A DNA stretch of 64,000 nt from Peptoniphilus vaginalis. GTDB lineage: Bacteria; Bacillota; Clostridia; Tissierellales; Peptoniphilaceae. Below are positions 23,883 through 32,292 of this stretch, piece after piece. A program made the translations under genes and the position numbers. Position 1 is the stretch's first letter. The number at the start of each line of letters is the position of its first letter. The stretch is taken from NCBI RefSeq assembly GCF_900176605.1, contig NZ_FXLP01000003.1, positions 1 to 64,000 of the forward strand, read 5' to 3'. The notes under the pieces are model-generated. The model saw only the letters and a list, made by a program, of their open reading frames with translations. It was not told the origin of the DNA and did no database searches.

Positions 23883-25247
23883 TTGAAAAACAAATCAATA
23901 TCAAATGTTGAAAAAAATTTAATGACTTCGGGATCTATTTGGAAGACAATCTTGTTCTTCTCCCTTCCCTTAATTCTTGGAAATATTCTCCAACAAACCT
24001 ACAACACCATCGACTCTATGATCGTTGGCAATTACCTCGGAAGGTATGCCTTGGCAGCAGTTGGGTCAAGCACTCCTCTTATTAATCTCTTGATTTCTTT
24101 TAGTCAAGGGATTGCTGTGGGTTGTGGAATTTTAGTTTCTCAATCTATGGGTGGAGCCAATCAAAAGGAAATGAAACTTGCCGTCCACACTTCTCTTTCC
24201 ATAGCTCTTCTTCTTGGACTTTTAATTTCTCTTATGGGATATGCATTCGCTCCTTGGCTCTTGAAGCAAATGGATACACCAGCAGAAGTTATGGAAGAGT
24301 CCATTACTTATCTTAGAATTTTTTCCTTTGGTCTTGTCTTTAATATTATTTACAATATGGAAGCAGGCATCTTAAATGCTGTGGGAAATTCAAAGAGGTC
24401 CCTCTTGTATCTTGGCATTGCTTCTGCTACTAATGTTATCTTGGACTTTTTATTTATTAAAAGCTTCGGACTTGGAGTTGAAGGGGCCGCTATTGCAACA
24501 AATATTAGTCAGGCCCTTTCAGCCCTACTTGCCCTCATATTTTTAATTAGGGTGCCAGAAATTTACAAGGTCCGTCTTTCAAAATTAAAAATTCACAAGG
24601 ACATGGCTCTTAGGATTTTAAAAGTTGGAATCCCAACTGCTATTCAAAACACAGTTATTTCTCTTTCCAACGTGATTATGCAGTCCTCTGTCAATGTCTT
24701 TGGTGCCCTACCCATGGCAGGTTTTGGTGCCTTTATAAAAATCGACGGCTTTAACATCTTGCCTGTATTAAGTCTTAGCATGGCAATTACAACTTTTGTC
24801 GGTCAAAATTATGGGGCAGGACAAATGGAAAGGATCAAGAAGGGCATGTGGACCACTCTCATAATGACGGTCCTTTATACTCTCATAAGTGGCAGTCTCC
24901 TTTTCCATTTTTCGCCAAAACTAATTGGTCTCTTCACCAAGGATGCAAGAGTAATCGAGGCCGGAGTCCTTGCAAGTAGATTCTTATGTCCCTTCTACTT
25001 CTTGCTTGCCATCTTGCACTCACTTGCAGGTACAGTGAGGGGAACTGGAAAAACTATTCCACCAATGATAATTCTTTTGTTGTCACTTTGTTTATTTAGG
25101 ATAATGGCAGCGAAGTTTGTCATCCCACATTATCACACTATAGAAAATGTCTACAGACTTTACCCAATCTCCTGGCTTATTGGGGTCATATTAATTATTG
25201 GCTACACAATAAAGGTTGACTGGATTCAAGAAAATAAAATTTCATAA
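23883..25247 (+). CDS. MATE-family multidrug/cation efflux protein
   Basis: A 454-aa membrane protein with twelve likely helices and the MATE opening SIWKTILFFSLPLILGNILQQTYNTIDSM, then GAALATNISQ-like (GAAIATNISQ) and FVGQNYGAGQ. MATE proteins export drugs or metabolites using Na+ or H+ gradients; the substrate is unknown here. Start TTG 23883 with GGGATGAT before it; ATG at 23922 is an alternative that would still keep the whole transport core. Single gene, ended by a bidirectional terminator. Confidence 0.92.
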   Translation: MKNKSISNVEKNLMTSGSIWKTILFFSLPLILGNILQQTYNTIDSMIVGNYLGRYALAAVGSSTPLINLLISFSQGIAVGCGILVSQSMGGANQKEMKLAVHTSLSIALLLGLLISLMGYAFAPWLLKQMDTPAEVMEESITYLRIFSFGLVFNIIYNMEAGILNAVGNSKRSLLYLGIASATNVILDFLFIKSFGLGVEGAAIATNISQALSALLALIFLIRVPEIYKVRLSKLKIHKDMALRILKVGIPTAIQNTVISLSNVIMQSSVNVFGALPMAGFGAFIKIDGFNILPVLSLSMAITTFVGQNYGAGQMERIKKGMWTTLIMTVLYTLISGSLLFHFSPKLIGLFTKDARVIEAGVLASRFLCPFYFLLAILHSLAGTVRGTGKTIPPMIILLLSLCLFRIMAAKFVIPHYHTIENVYRLYPISWLIGVILIIGYTIKVDWIQENKIS

Positions 25248-25249
25248 AA

Positions 25250-25293
25250 ATAAAAGCATTGATTGAACTCTGAACTCAACCAATGCTTTTTTA
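25250..25293. terminator. bidirectional terminator between MATE gene and trxB
   Basis: Stem AAAGCATTG / CAATGCTTT with A-rich and T-rich flanks on both sides, serving the convergent genes ending at 25247 (+) and 25308 (-). Confidence 0.8.
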
Positions 25294-25307
25294 TTGCATA
25301 ACAATTT

Positions 25308-26258
25308 TTAATTTTCTTTAAAACCTTCGTAAAGATTTCCTTCAGCTTCGTCAATATATTTTTGAGCATTCATAGCTGCAACTGCACCATCGCCTGCTGC
25401 GTTTACAACTTGACGAACAGTCTTCTTCCTAATGTCTCCAGCTGCAAAAACCCCTGGTACATTAGTCCTCATTTCATCATCAGTCTTAATGTAGCCATCA
25501 TCTGTTAATTCTACCTTGCCCTTGAACATTTCTGTACTTGGGATATAACCAATGAAGACAAAAATTCCAAAAGGTTCGTCAGACTTAATTGATCTCTCTT
25601 CACCTGTTTTTGTATCTTTAAGAATCATTTCATTTACAATCTTATCGCCCTTTATTTCCTTAACAGTTGTGTTCCAGATAAAATCAATTTTGTCGTTGTT
25701 AAAGGCTTGCTCTTGAAGAACCTTTGAAGCCCTAAGCTCATCTCTTCTGTGGATGATGTAAACCTTCTTTGCAAAGTTTGTGATGAAAAGTGCTTCTTGA
25801 ACAGCAGAGTCGCCGCCACCAACTACATAGACAACTTCATCTTCATAGAAAGCTGCGTCACAAGTTGAACAATAGCTTACGCCACGTCCCTTGTATTCCT
25901 TTTCTCCAGGTGCACCAATCTCTCTTGGAGATGCACCAGTTGCAATGATAACTGCCTTAGCTTCATAAGAGTCAACATAGCCCTTGATTTTTTTCACTTC
26001 TCCATCAAGTTCCATATCTTCAACTTGGTCCATGATGATTTCTGCACCAAACTTCTTAGCTTGGTTTGCCATTCTCTTGCCAAGTTCAACACCATCTATG
26101 GAATCAATGCCTGGATAGTTTTCCACTTGAGTTGTTTCGGCGATTTGACCGCCTTCAATGCCCTTTTCTATGATTAAAGTTTTCTTTTTACTTCTTGCTG
26201 CATAAAGACCTGCAGTTAAACCTGCTGGACCTCCACCAATTATTATAATATCGTACAT
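25308..26258 (-). CDS. trxB: thioredoxin reductase
   Basis: NADPH-dependent flavoenzyme that reduces thioredoxin. FAD site GGGPAGLTAGLYAARS at residues 8-23, redox CSTC motif near 133-136 (CSTCDAAFY), NADPH site GGGDSAVQEALF, and C-terminal GVFAAGDIRKKTVRQVV. 316 aa, normal bacterial low-molecular-weight type. No thioredoxin gene next to it. It is divergent from a membrane-protein gene, with a long palindrome between them. Confidence 0.96.
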   Translation of the reverse strand: MYDIIIIGGGPAGLTAGLYAARSKKKTLIIEKGIEGGQIAETTQVENYPGIDSIDGVELGKRMANQAKKFGAEIIMDQVEDMELDGEVKKIKGYVDSYEAKAVIIATGASPREIGAPGEKEYKGRGVSYCSTCDAAFYEDEVVYVVGGGDSAVQEALFITNFAKKVYIIHRRDELRASKVLQEQAFNNDKIDFIWNTTVKEIKGDKIVNEMILKDTKTGEERSIKSDEPFGIFVFIGYIPSTEMFKGKVELTDDGYIKTDDEMRTNVPGVFAAGDIRKKTVRQVVNAAGDGAVAAMNAQKYIDEAEGNLYEGFKEN

Positions 26259-26276
26259 TCTATCCCTCCAATTCTT

Positions 26277-26308
26277 ATTATACCCAAAAATATATTTTTG
26301 TATATAAT
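26277..26308. promoter_or_regulatory. palindrome with two facing -10 boxes between trxB and the membrane gene
   Basis: CAAAAATATATTTTTG (26285-26300) is a perfect 16-bp palindrome. On its left is TATAAT for trxB (minus, 26277-26282), on its right TATAAT for the divergent gene (plus, 26303-26308). No good -35 boxes exist on either side, which suggests activator dependence or a shared operator (inference). Confidence 0.5.
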
Positions 26309-26324
26309 AGAGATAGGTGATTAA

Positions 26325-27212
26325 ATGGAATTAAAAATGAACTTTTCAACTACATACTTTTTTATTATAAATGTCTTGATTATTATCCTATCCTTCTTTA
26401 TGTTTTACCTTCTCAATAAGAAAAAAACATATGAGACCGATAAAGATGTGGATTTAAATTATTATGAAAAGGCCTACCTCTACAAGGGCCCAAACTTTAT
26501 CTACAACCCCATCATCGCTATGATCCTAAGAGCCAAGGCTCATGGGAATATTGAGATTGAAAAAAATATTTATAAGAACAAGCGAGGAGAAGAAAAAGTT
26601 GAATATATATTAAAGAACTTAAAAGAGTCAGGACTTAGCCTTGGAGAGAAAAAACTTTTTGAAACTCTCTTTTCCCTTGAGGGTGGATCTTCAATTTCCA
26701 CAAGACAAATGGATAAGTTGAGAAGGACTGAAGCAGATAACTACAACAAGAAGTTCAACGACTTTATCTACTTCCTAGAAGATGAAATGATGAAGAAGAA
26801 ACTCTACACAAGAGAAAAAAATACATTTAAGATTTTTATAGCCTTTGTAGTTTATTCAATTTTATTTTTTGTAGGGATTGTGACAGTTTACAACGAAAGA
26901 TTTTTTGGAATCGCAAGCATAGTCCTCTCACTTTTCTTTTACGTCTACCTAATCAAATCCTTCTCCAAGATGACAGATCTAGGCAACAAAAAGTTTAGAG
27001 AATTAGAAAATCTTGAAGAAGGGTTAAAGGCTGGAAGAGGATTAAATGAAGAGGACTTTCTAGCAGCTCTTGGCTTTGGACTAAAATATGAAATTACGAA
27101 AGATATTTGCCAAAAGCTCCATGACAAGGCATACGAAACCTATCTCGATGAAGACTTTTATAAGACCTTTAAGACTGCCCTCGTAGGCGACCACTTACTA
27201 GTGAGAAACTAA
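26325..27212 (+). CDS. membrane protein resembling the C-terminal half of DUF2207 proteins
   Basis: A 295-aa protein with an N-terminal helix (about 10-28), a soluble part rich in charged residues, two further helices (about 165-210) and a soluble C-terminal tail with LAALGFGLKYE. The soluble part has LSLGEKKLFETLF, as in the winged-helix-like region of DUF2207 membrane proteins. The long extracytoplasmic N-terminal domain of full DUF2207 proteins is missing. Function unknown. Start ATG 26325 after AGGTGATTAA. IS110 copy 1 begins 16 bp after its stop. Confidence 0.6.
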   Translation: MELKMNFSTTYFFIINVLIIILSFFMFYLLNKKKTYETDKDVDLNYYEKAYLYKGPNFIYNPIIAMILRAKAHGNIEIEKNIYKNKRGEEKVEYILKNLKESGLSLGEKKLFETLFSLEGGSSISTRQMDKLRRTEADNYNKKFNDFIYFLEDEMMKKKLYTREKNTFKIFIAFVVYSILFFVGIVTVYNERFFGIASIVLSLFFYVYLIKSFSKMTDLGNKKFRELENLEEGLKAGRGLNEEDFLAALGFGLKYEITKDICQKLHDKAYETYLDEDFYKTFKTALVGDHLLVRN

Positions 27213-27361
27213 ATAAAAATTTGCATTAAAACCTGCTAACAAAAGTCAAGCTTAACCTGAAATTAATTTCAGGTTATTTGATTGTTTGAGTAATTAAATT
27301 AGCGCATGGCAAACAAACCGAGTGTAATCAATCGGCTTGCTTTTTAGTGTTATTCTAAATC

Positions 27362-28585
27362 TTATGCTACTTTTAATTCTTGTTTCTGGGCTTTTGATTC
27401 CATAACTCTTGCATAGTAGATTCTTAAGAATTTGTTTAATCCTGCAAATTTACAAACTTTTTTGGCTTTTCCTTCTTTTTCTTTTTTTATCATGTAATTA
27501 TATATTTCGTTTTCTGGATTTTTCGAACTCATCATACATTTCATGGCTTGATAGCCTACTTTTCTTAGTATTGCATTTCCTCTTTTGCTTATTTTTCTTT
27601 GATCTGCTTTAAAGTTTCCTGATTCGTATGGTGGTGCGTCTATTCCTATGAAGGATATTAGGCTTTTTTTATTTTTAAATTTTCTTAGGTCTCCAAGTTC
27701 TGCTACTATTTGTACTGCTAATTTTTCTGATATGCCTGAAAATTTTTTTGCTTCTTGATATTCTTCTAGGGGCTCGGATATTTCTATCATTTGTGATAAA
27801 ATATTTTTTAGAATCTGATTTATTTGTTTTATCAGGTTTATTCCTTCTCTGATATTCGTTTCTATTTTTGAGTTATGGGAAGGTTGTGTTGAGATACTAT
27901 CTTCTGCTATTTTGTAAATGGCTTTTGCTTTGTTTACATTTGGATGGTATCTCTTTTCTTTTGCCCAAGTTTTGTATTCTTCTACAAATTCTTCTTCTGT
28001 GTTTTCTATTATTAGGTCTTTATGCCACCATTTTTCTAGAAAGTCTAATAGTTTGTCTTTTGAAAAGTCTCCTGAATTATGTGGTATTAGTTTTTTTATT
28101 CCTGGAAATGTTTGATGTATTGTTTGATCTATGTAGTTCATTTGATTGATTCTTAGATTCATATAATGTTGGTAGTTTCTGTTTAATTCTTTTAGGACTC
28201 TGTAGTTCTCTTTATCTATTTTGTATTCTTCTAATTCTTTCCAATACATTAGTCCATATTCTGCTATTTGTTTTGCATCTATCTTGTCATTTTTTGCTTT
28301 CCTAAAGTTTAATGCTCTACAGAATTGTTTCATTTTTAATGGATTTATTACTGTTACAAAGTAGCCTCTATCTTTTAATTCATAAAGTATTGGTAGATGA
28401 TATTTTCCTGTTGCTTCCATTGTTATTTTTATTTCTTCTTTTAATTTTTCTAGTTTCTCTATTAATTTTTCTATTTCTGTTTTGTTTAGAGAAACATCGA
28501 AGGGTTTCCAAATTATTTTGCTTCCTTGTTCTAATGCACAAACTGTTATTTTCTCTTTTGATATGTCTATTCCTACAGATATCAT
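27362..28585 (-). CDS. IS110-family transposase (DEDD)
   Basis: The 407-aa recombinase starts MISVGIDISKEKITVCALEQ, the N-terminal RuvC-like DEDD domain with Asp at residue 6 and later ATGKYHLPIL and KNDKIDAKQIAEYG. The C-terminal Tnp_20 domain has FSGISEKLAVQIVAELGDL and GNFKADQRKISKRGNAILRKVGYQA with the conserved serine region. Such enzymes work with an element-encoded bridge RNA. Identical to the protein of copy 2, intact, so the element is probably active. Start ATG 28585 after GAAGGAAAAAAT. Confidence 0.95.
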   Translation of the reverse strand: MISVGIDISKEKITVCALEQGSKIIWKPFDVSLNKTEIEKLIEKLEKLKEEIKITMEATGKYHLPILYELKDRGYFVTVINPLKMKQFCRALNFRKAKNDKIDAKQIAEYGLMYWKELEEYKIDKENYRVLKELNRNYQHYMNLRINQMNYIDQTIHQTFPGIKKLIPHNSGDFSKDKLLDFLEKWWHKDLIIENTEEEFVEEYKTWAKEKRYHPNVNKAKAIYKIAEDSISTQPSHNSKIETNIREGINLIKQINQILKNILSQMIEISEPLEEYQEAKKFSGISEKLAVQIVAELGDLRKFKNKKSLISFIGIDAPPYESGNFKADQRKISKRGNAILRKVGYQAMKCMMSSKNPENEIYNYMIKKEKEGKAKKVCKFAGLNKFLRIYYARVMESKAQKQELKVA

Positions 28586-28770
28586 ATTTTTTCCTTCTTT
28601 CTTTTTATTTTGTAGTTTCTACCTGCACCATTACACTCATTTTAGCTTGTGACACGGGCGCTTTGCCCAACCTGCTTAACCGAATATGAATAATGAAAAG
28701 GTAGTTGACAGTTTTTATGGCGGATGTTTAAACCCTAAAACAGCCTCGTCATACTACTTCTTCATTATAC
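28586..28770 (-). ncRNA. candidate bridge RNA region of IS110 copy 1
   Basis: Non-coding stretch upstream of the transposase, beginning after a TATAAT (28764-28769, minus strand) and containing short inverted pieces such as GGGCAAAGCGCCC. In IS110-group elements this is where the bridge RNA is made. An 11-of-12-bp inverted repeat (28774-28813) sits just before it. Position and promoter support it; no covariance evidence is available. Confidence 0.4.
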
Positions 28771-28822
28771 AAAAATAGTGCAAGATAGGAATTACTTCCT
28801 TTCTTACACTATTTATGGTACT

Positions 28823-28850
28823 AAAAAACTGTGATTGGCTCACAGTTTCT
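28823..28850 (-). terminator. terminator after the hutD-like gene
   Basis: Stem AAACTGTGA / TCACAGTTT with loop GCCAA, followed by a T run on the minus strand that merges with the IS110 end. Confidence 0.8.
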
Positions 28851-28864
28851 TTTTTTATAAAATT

Positions 28865-29386
28865 TTAAAATTCACAAATTATTATTTTCCCTTGACCTTC
28901 TATTTTTATTTTCTCTTCTTCTAGGTAGATGGCTGAGAATTTTTCAAAGACTTTGCCTTGGACCCTTAATTCTGAATCGTAATTAAAAATCACTGCCCTC
29001 TTGTCTGCCTTAAAGTCAAAATTATTTATATTTAAGGAGAACATCTTGGCTTCTTGTCCCTTCTTATAAATTAGGTTGAAGTCTCTAACATCGCCTGATG
29101 ATTTTGTGGAGTGGTCTCCGTCAAAAAATAAAACTTCAAAGGGATTTAATTTAAATTTATTTCCATCACTTTCAATATCCATTACATTGTCAATTGGTGT
29201 GATGTATCTGTAAAAACCTGTGTAAGGTGTGTAAACTGATTCCTTGTCCTTGCAAGTTGCTGTTGAAATTCTAAAGTCAAAGTTCTTTTCGCCAACACTT
29301 GCTCCTTCTGGATAGATGAAAACTTCTGTTGTAACACCTGCAGACCAATTTGAATCTTTAAATTCTTCTTTTTTTATAAATTTCAT
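28865..29386 (-). CDS. HutD/Ves-family cupin protein
   Basis: A 173-aa protein with the HutD/Ves layout: NWSAGVTTEVFIYPEG near the start, FDFRISTATCKDKESVYTPYTGFYRYITPID, then FFDGDH and DFNLIYKKG. These are small bicupin proteins linked to histidine use in some bacteria, with no proven reaction. No hut genes are near; it is the last gene after fni (stop and start two codons apart, TAAATG), so any role with isoprenoid metabolism is only contextual. Confidence 0.8.
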   Translation of the reverse strand: MKFIKKEEFKDSNWSAGVTTEVFIYPEGASVGEKNFDFRISTATCKDKESVYTPYTGFYRYITPIDNVMDIESDGNKFKLNPFEVLFFDGDHSTKSSGDVRDFNLIYKKGQEAKMFSLNINNFDFKADKRAVIFNYDSELRVQGKVFEKFSAIYLEEEKIKIEGQGKIIICEF

Positions 29387-30403
29387 TTAGTCCTCCAACA
29401 ATTCTCTTAGCTTTCCAGTCACCTTGTAGTCAACTTTTTGAAGTTCAGAAATATTTCTTACTCCATTTAACATCATAAGTGCCTTTGTCTTTTCCATTAG
29501 TCCGTCAATGTATCTTAAGGTGTATTCGTATCCACCACGAATAATGTATGAAAGAATTTCGCCACTAATTGCTGTCATATCTGCTCCAAGGCAAAGGCTC
29601 TTTATTAGATCCACAGAAGTTTTTATTCCACCTGATGCTATTAAAAACATATCATCGTAGGCAAGTTTCTTTGCTTCAATTAAACTTAAGGCTGTTGGAA
29701 TTCCCCAAGAAAATAAATCTGAGATATCTGCATTGGGTTCTCTTAGGTTTTCAATTTCGAAAAAGTTTGAGCCACCGTAACCAGATATATCTACATACTT
29801 AACTCCAACATCGTGAAGCTTCTTTACAGTTTTTTGTGACATTCCAAAGCCAACTTCTTTTACGATTACAGGGACTTCAGAAGTCTTTACAATTTTTTCT
29901 ATGTTATTTAAAATTCCACGAAAGTTTCTCTCCCCTTCGACTTGTACAAGTTCTTGGGCTGGGTTTAAGTGGATTTGAATTGCATCTGCCCTTAAGAGTT
30001 CAACCGCTAACTTTGCATCTTCAGTACTAGCAAATCCAGATAGGTTTGAGATTACAATTCCATCTTTTATTATTTCCCTTACAATTTCAAAGGACTTTCT
30101 TGAGTCTTCGTCTTCTAGGGCAATAGTTTGTGATCCCACAGCCATAGGAAGGTCGTACTCCACTGCCACATTTGCAAGAGATCTATTTATTTCCTCTGAA
30201 AGACTTGAGCCACCAGTCATGGCATTTATCATCAATGGAAATTTTACTTTCTTATCTAAAAAATTAAGACTTGTATCAATTTCATCATAATTTATCTCTG
30301 GGAGAGAGTCATTGTACAAAAAGATATCAGAAAAAAGTGGGTCGCCAACATAAGTTGAGCGAAGAAAATTTTCTATATGTTCTGTCTTTCTATATTTCCT
30401 CAT
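29387..30403 (-). CDS. fni: type 2 isopentenyl-diphosphate delta-isomerase
   Basis: FMN-dependent enzyme interconverting IPP and DMAPP. 338 aa with RKTEHIENFL at the start, FPLMINAMTGGS (FMN/substrate), QIHLNPAQELVQVEG, and the glycine-rich FMN-binding part VDISGYGGSNF and ASGGIKTSVD. With ispE at 59.6 kb this shows that IPP is made by the MEP route in this organism. Upstream of hutD-like, downstream of yvcK with 47 bp between. Confidence 0.95.
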   Translation of the reverse strand: MRKYRKTEHIENFLRSTYVGDPLFSDIFLYNDSLPEINYDEIDTSLNFLDKKVKFPLMINAMTGGSSLSEEINRSLANVAVEYDLPMAVGSQTIALEDEDSRKSFEIVREIIKDGIVISNLSGFASTEDAKLAVELLRADAIQIHLNPAQELVQVEGERNFRGILNNIEKIVKTSEVPVIVKEVGFGMSQKTVKKLHDVGVKYVDISGYGGSNFFEIENLREPNADISDLFSWGIPTALSLIEAKKLAYDDMFLIASGGIKTSVDLIKSLCLGADMTAISGEILSYIIRGGYEYTLRYIDGLMEKTKALMMLNGVRNISELQKVDYKVTGKLRELLED

Positions 30404-30450
30404 TGTATCCTCCTTTATAACAAATAAATAATAACATCTTTAAATTTTTT

Positions 30451-31419
30451 TTACAAGAAAGGACTTCTAAAAATGCTGGTCCCTATCTTGTCGCCGTCAT
30501 GCCTTATAAAGCCGTCCTTAATTTCTATGAACTCGCCCTCTGTGAGCTTGACATTTTTTTCCTTAAAATATTTTTTATCTTCTTCTGTGGCAAAGATTGG
30601 ACTTGATTCGTCCTTGTTGTAGTAGTATTGATAAATTTCATCTGTTGCCCTAAGGTCATTGGCTATGACTTCATCAATAAATTCGTAGCTAGAGTGTTTT
30701 AAAATTGCCTCGAAGTGGTCCTTCAAGGAATAATTTTTTGTTTCTCCCTTTTGGGTCATGGCATTGGCAATATAAATAACCCTGGCATTTGTATCTCTTA
30801 GAGCTTCATTGATTCCTCCAACTAAAAAATTCGGGATAATAGAAGTGTAAAGTGATCCCGGTCCAATTATAACGATATCAGATGATAAAATTGCTTCAAG
30901 AGCATCTTCATTCGCACTTGGATAGCGGGGAATCATAGACATCTTTTTGATTTTTGTGTTTAGCCTGTAGCACATTTTGGGAATGTAGGACTCTCCCACA
31001 ACCTTATCCTTGGACTCGAACTCTGCAACAAGATGAGTTTCATCAAGAGTCACCGGTATCACCTTGCCTGTTACGTTAAATACACTAGACATTTCAAGAA
31101 GAGCCTTGTCAAAGGACCCAAAAATATCAGTGAGTGCTGCAATTAAAATATTGCCCACATTTTGGTCTTTTAAGGATCCTGACTTAAACCTGTAGCTCAA
31201 CAAGTCCCTCATGGTCTTGTCAGTGTTGGAAAGAGCAATGAGGCACCTTCTCACATCTCCTGGTGGAAGGATATTTAGTTCCTCTCTTAAGATTCCACTT
31301 CCCCCACCATCATCAGACATAGAGACAACAGCAGAAATATTTGTAGTAAAATCTTTTAGTCCACGCAAAATAGTGGAGATGCCTGTACCTCCACCTAGGA
31401 CTGCTATCTTTTTTTCCAT
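30451..31419 (-). CDS. yvcK: YvcK/CofD-like gluconeogenesis factor
   Basis: A 322-aa protein of the YvcK family, which binds UDP-sugars and is needed for cell-wall growth on gluconeogenic carbon. Signature N-terminus VLGGGTGISTILRGLK and SDDGGGSGILREEL, then PPGDVRRCLIALS and GPGSLYTSIIPNFLV. It overlaps rapZ by 16 bp with GGAGAAAAATTT before the ATG. The usual next gene, whiA, is absent; fni follows. Confidence 0.95.
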   Translation of the reverse strand: MEKKIAVLGGGTGISTILRGLKDFTTNISAVVSMSDDGGGSGILREELNILPPGDVRRCLIALSNTDKTMRDLLSYRFKSGSLKDQNVGNILIAALTDIFGSFDKALLEMSSVFNVTGKVIPVTLDETHLVAEFESKDKVVGESYIPKMCYRLNTKIKKMSMIPRYPSANEDALEAILSSDIVIIGPGSLYTSIIPNFLVGGINEALRDTNARVIYIANAMTQKGETKNYSLKDHFEAILKHSSYEFIDEVIANDLRATDEIYQYYYNKDESSPIFATEEDKKYFKEKNVKLTEGEFIEIKDGFIRHDGDKIGTSIFRSPFL

Positions 31420-32270
31420 AAATTTTTCTCCATATCCCTGTGGGTTACATAGGTGGACTTGTACTCTTCCTTGAGGATCCTGCCTATCTCTTCAGCTATG
31501 GCAACAGACCTGTGAAAGCCTCCAGTGCAACCTATCCCAATTGTAAGAACCCTCTTTTGCTCTGCCATATAGTTGGGAATCAAAAACTTCAAGAGGTCTA
31601 TGGTCTTATCTATAAATTCTCTTGTGACATCCCACTTCATAACAAAGTCCTTAACTTCTTCAGTATTTCCATTTAAATCTTTAAGCTCTTTTATATAAAA
31701 AGGATTTGGCAAAAACCTCACGTCAAAGACAAGGTCAGCGTCCTTTAAAATGCCAGATTTAAAACCAAAACTTGTGACCTCAATGGCAAAATTGTCCTTC
31801 TCGTCATAAGAAACAAAGGCCATAAGTTGCTTCCTCAAATTTTTTGTAGAAAGTCCTGAAGTGTCAATTACAAAGTCAGCACTCTCCTTGATCTTCGAAA
31901 GAGTTGCTTCTTCAAAATTATAACCATCAACAATGGACCTATTCATAGGGTGGGGTCTTCTAAGTTCCTTGTATCTTGCAATAATAGTTTCCATATCAGC
32001 ATAGAGAAACAAGAGCCTGATTTTTAAATTCATTCCCTTTAACTCTTCGTAGGCAGAATAAAAATCGTTGAAGAGTTCACCACTCCTCATATCTACAACA
32101 GCAGCTACCTTTTCAAAATTCTTGCTCTTTGCATCAAGGGCAATGTTGCAAAACTTTGGCAAAAGGGCTGGTGCAAGATTATCCATGGCATAGTAGCCAA
32201 GGTCCTCAAAGACATCAAGAGCATAGGACTTGCCCGATCCACTCATTCCAGTAATAATTATAATTTCCAT
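31404..32270 (-). CDS. rapZ: RapZ-family RNase adapter / nucleotide-binding protein (YvcJ)
   Basis: P-loop protein of 288 aa with GMSGSGKSYALDVFEDLGY (Walker A at about 8-15), RRPHPMN, and the C-terminal GIGCTGGFHRSVAIAEEI. In Bacillus YvcJ hydrolyses nucleotides and affects competence; in E. coli RapZ controls glmS through small RNAs. The order murB-rapZ-yvcK is widely kept in Firmicutes. ATG 32270 after GGTGATTAA. Confidence 0.95.
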   Translation of the reverse strand: MEIIIITGMSGSGKSYALDVFEDLGYYAMDNLAPALLPKFCNIALDAKSKNFEKVAAVVDMRSGELFNDFYSAYEELKGMNLKIRLLFLYADMETIIARYKELRRPHPMNRSIVDGYNFEEATLSKIKESADFVIDTSGLSTKNLRKQLMAFVSYDEKDNFAIEVTSFGFKSGILKDADLVFDVRFLPNPFYIKELKDLNGNTEEVKDFVMKWDVTREFIDKTIDLLKFLIPNYMAEQKRVLTIGIGCTGGFHRSVAIAEEIGRILKEEYKSTYVTHRDMEKNLWKKR

Positions 32271-32292
32271 TTAATCACCAACTTAAAGACAC

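Larger units (their letters stand above)
27228..28827 (-). mobile_element. IS110-family insertion sequence, copy 1
   Basis: 1600 bp that recur at 40035-41634 with the same encoded proteins in every frame. Boundaries are where the two copies diverge: left at AAAACCTGC, right at CTAAAAA. No terminal inverted repeats and no clear target duplication, as expected for IS110. It holds one transposase gene, a 22-bp perfect palindrome (27252-27273) downstream and a 242-bp non-coding region upstream. The right end abuts the stem of the terminator of the hutD-like gene. Confidence 0.93.

Noticed and set aside
27409-28689. Hydrophobic open frames antisense to the IS110 transposase (and the same at 40216-41496)
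   Set aside because: Mirror readings of an AT-rich coding strand; identical in both copies because the element is identical.
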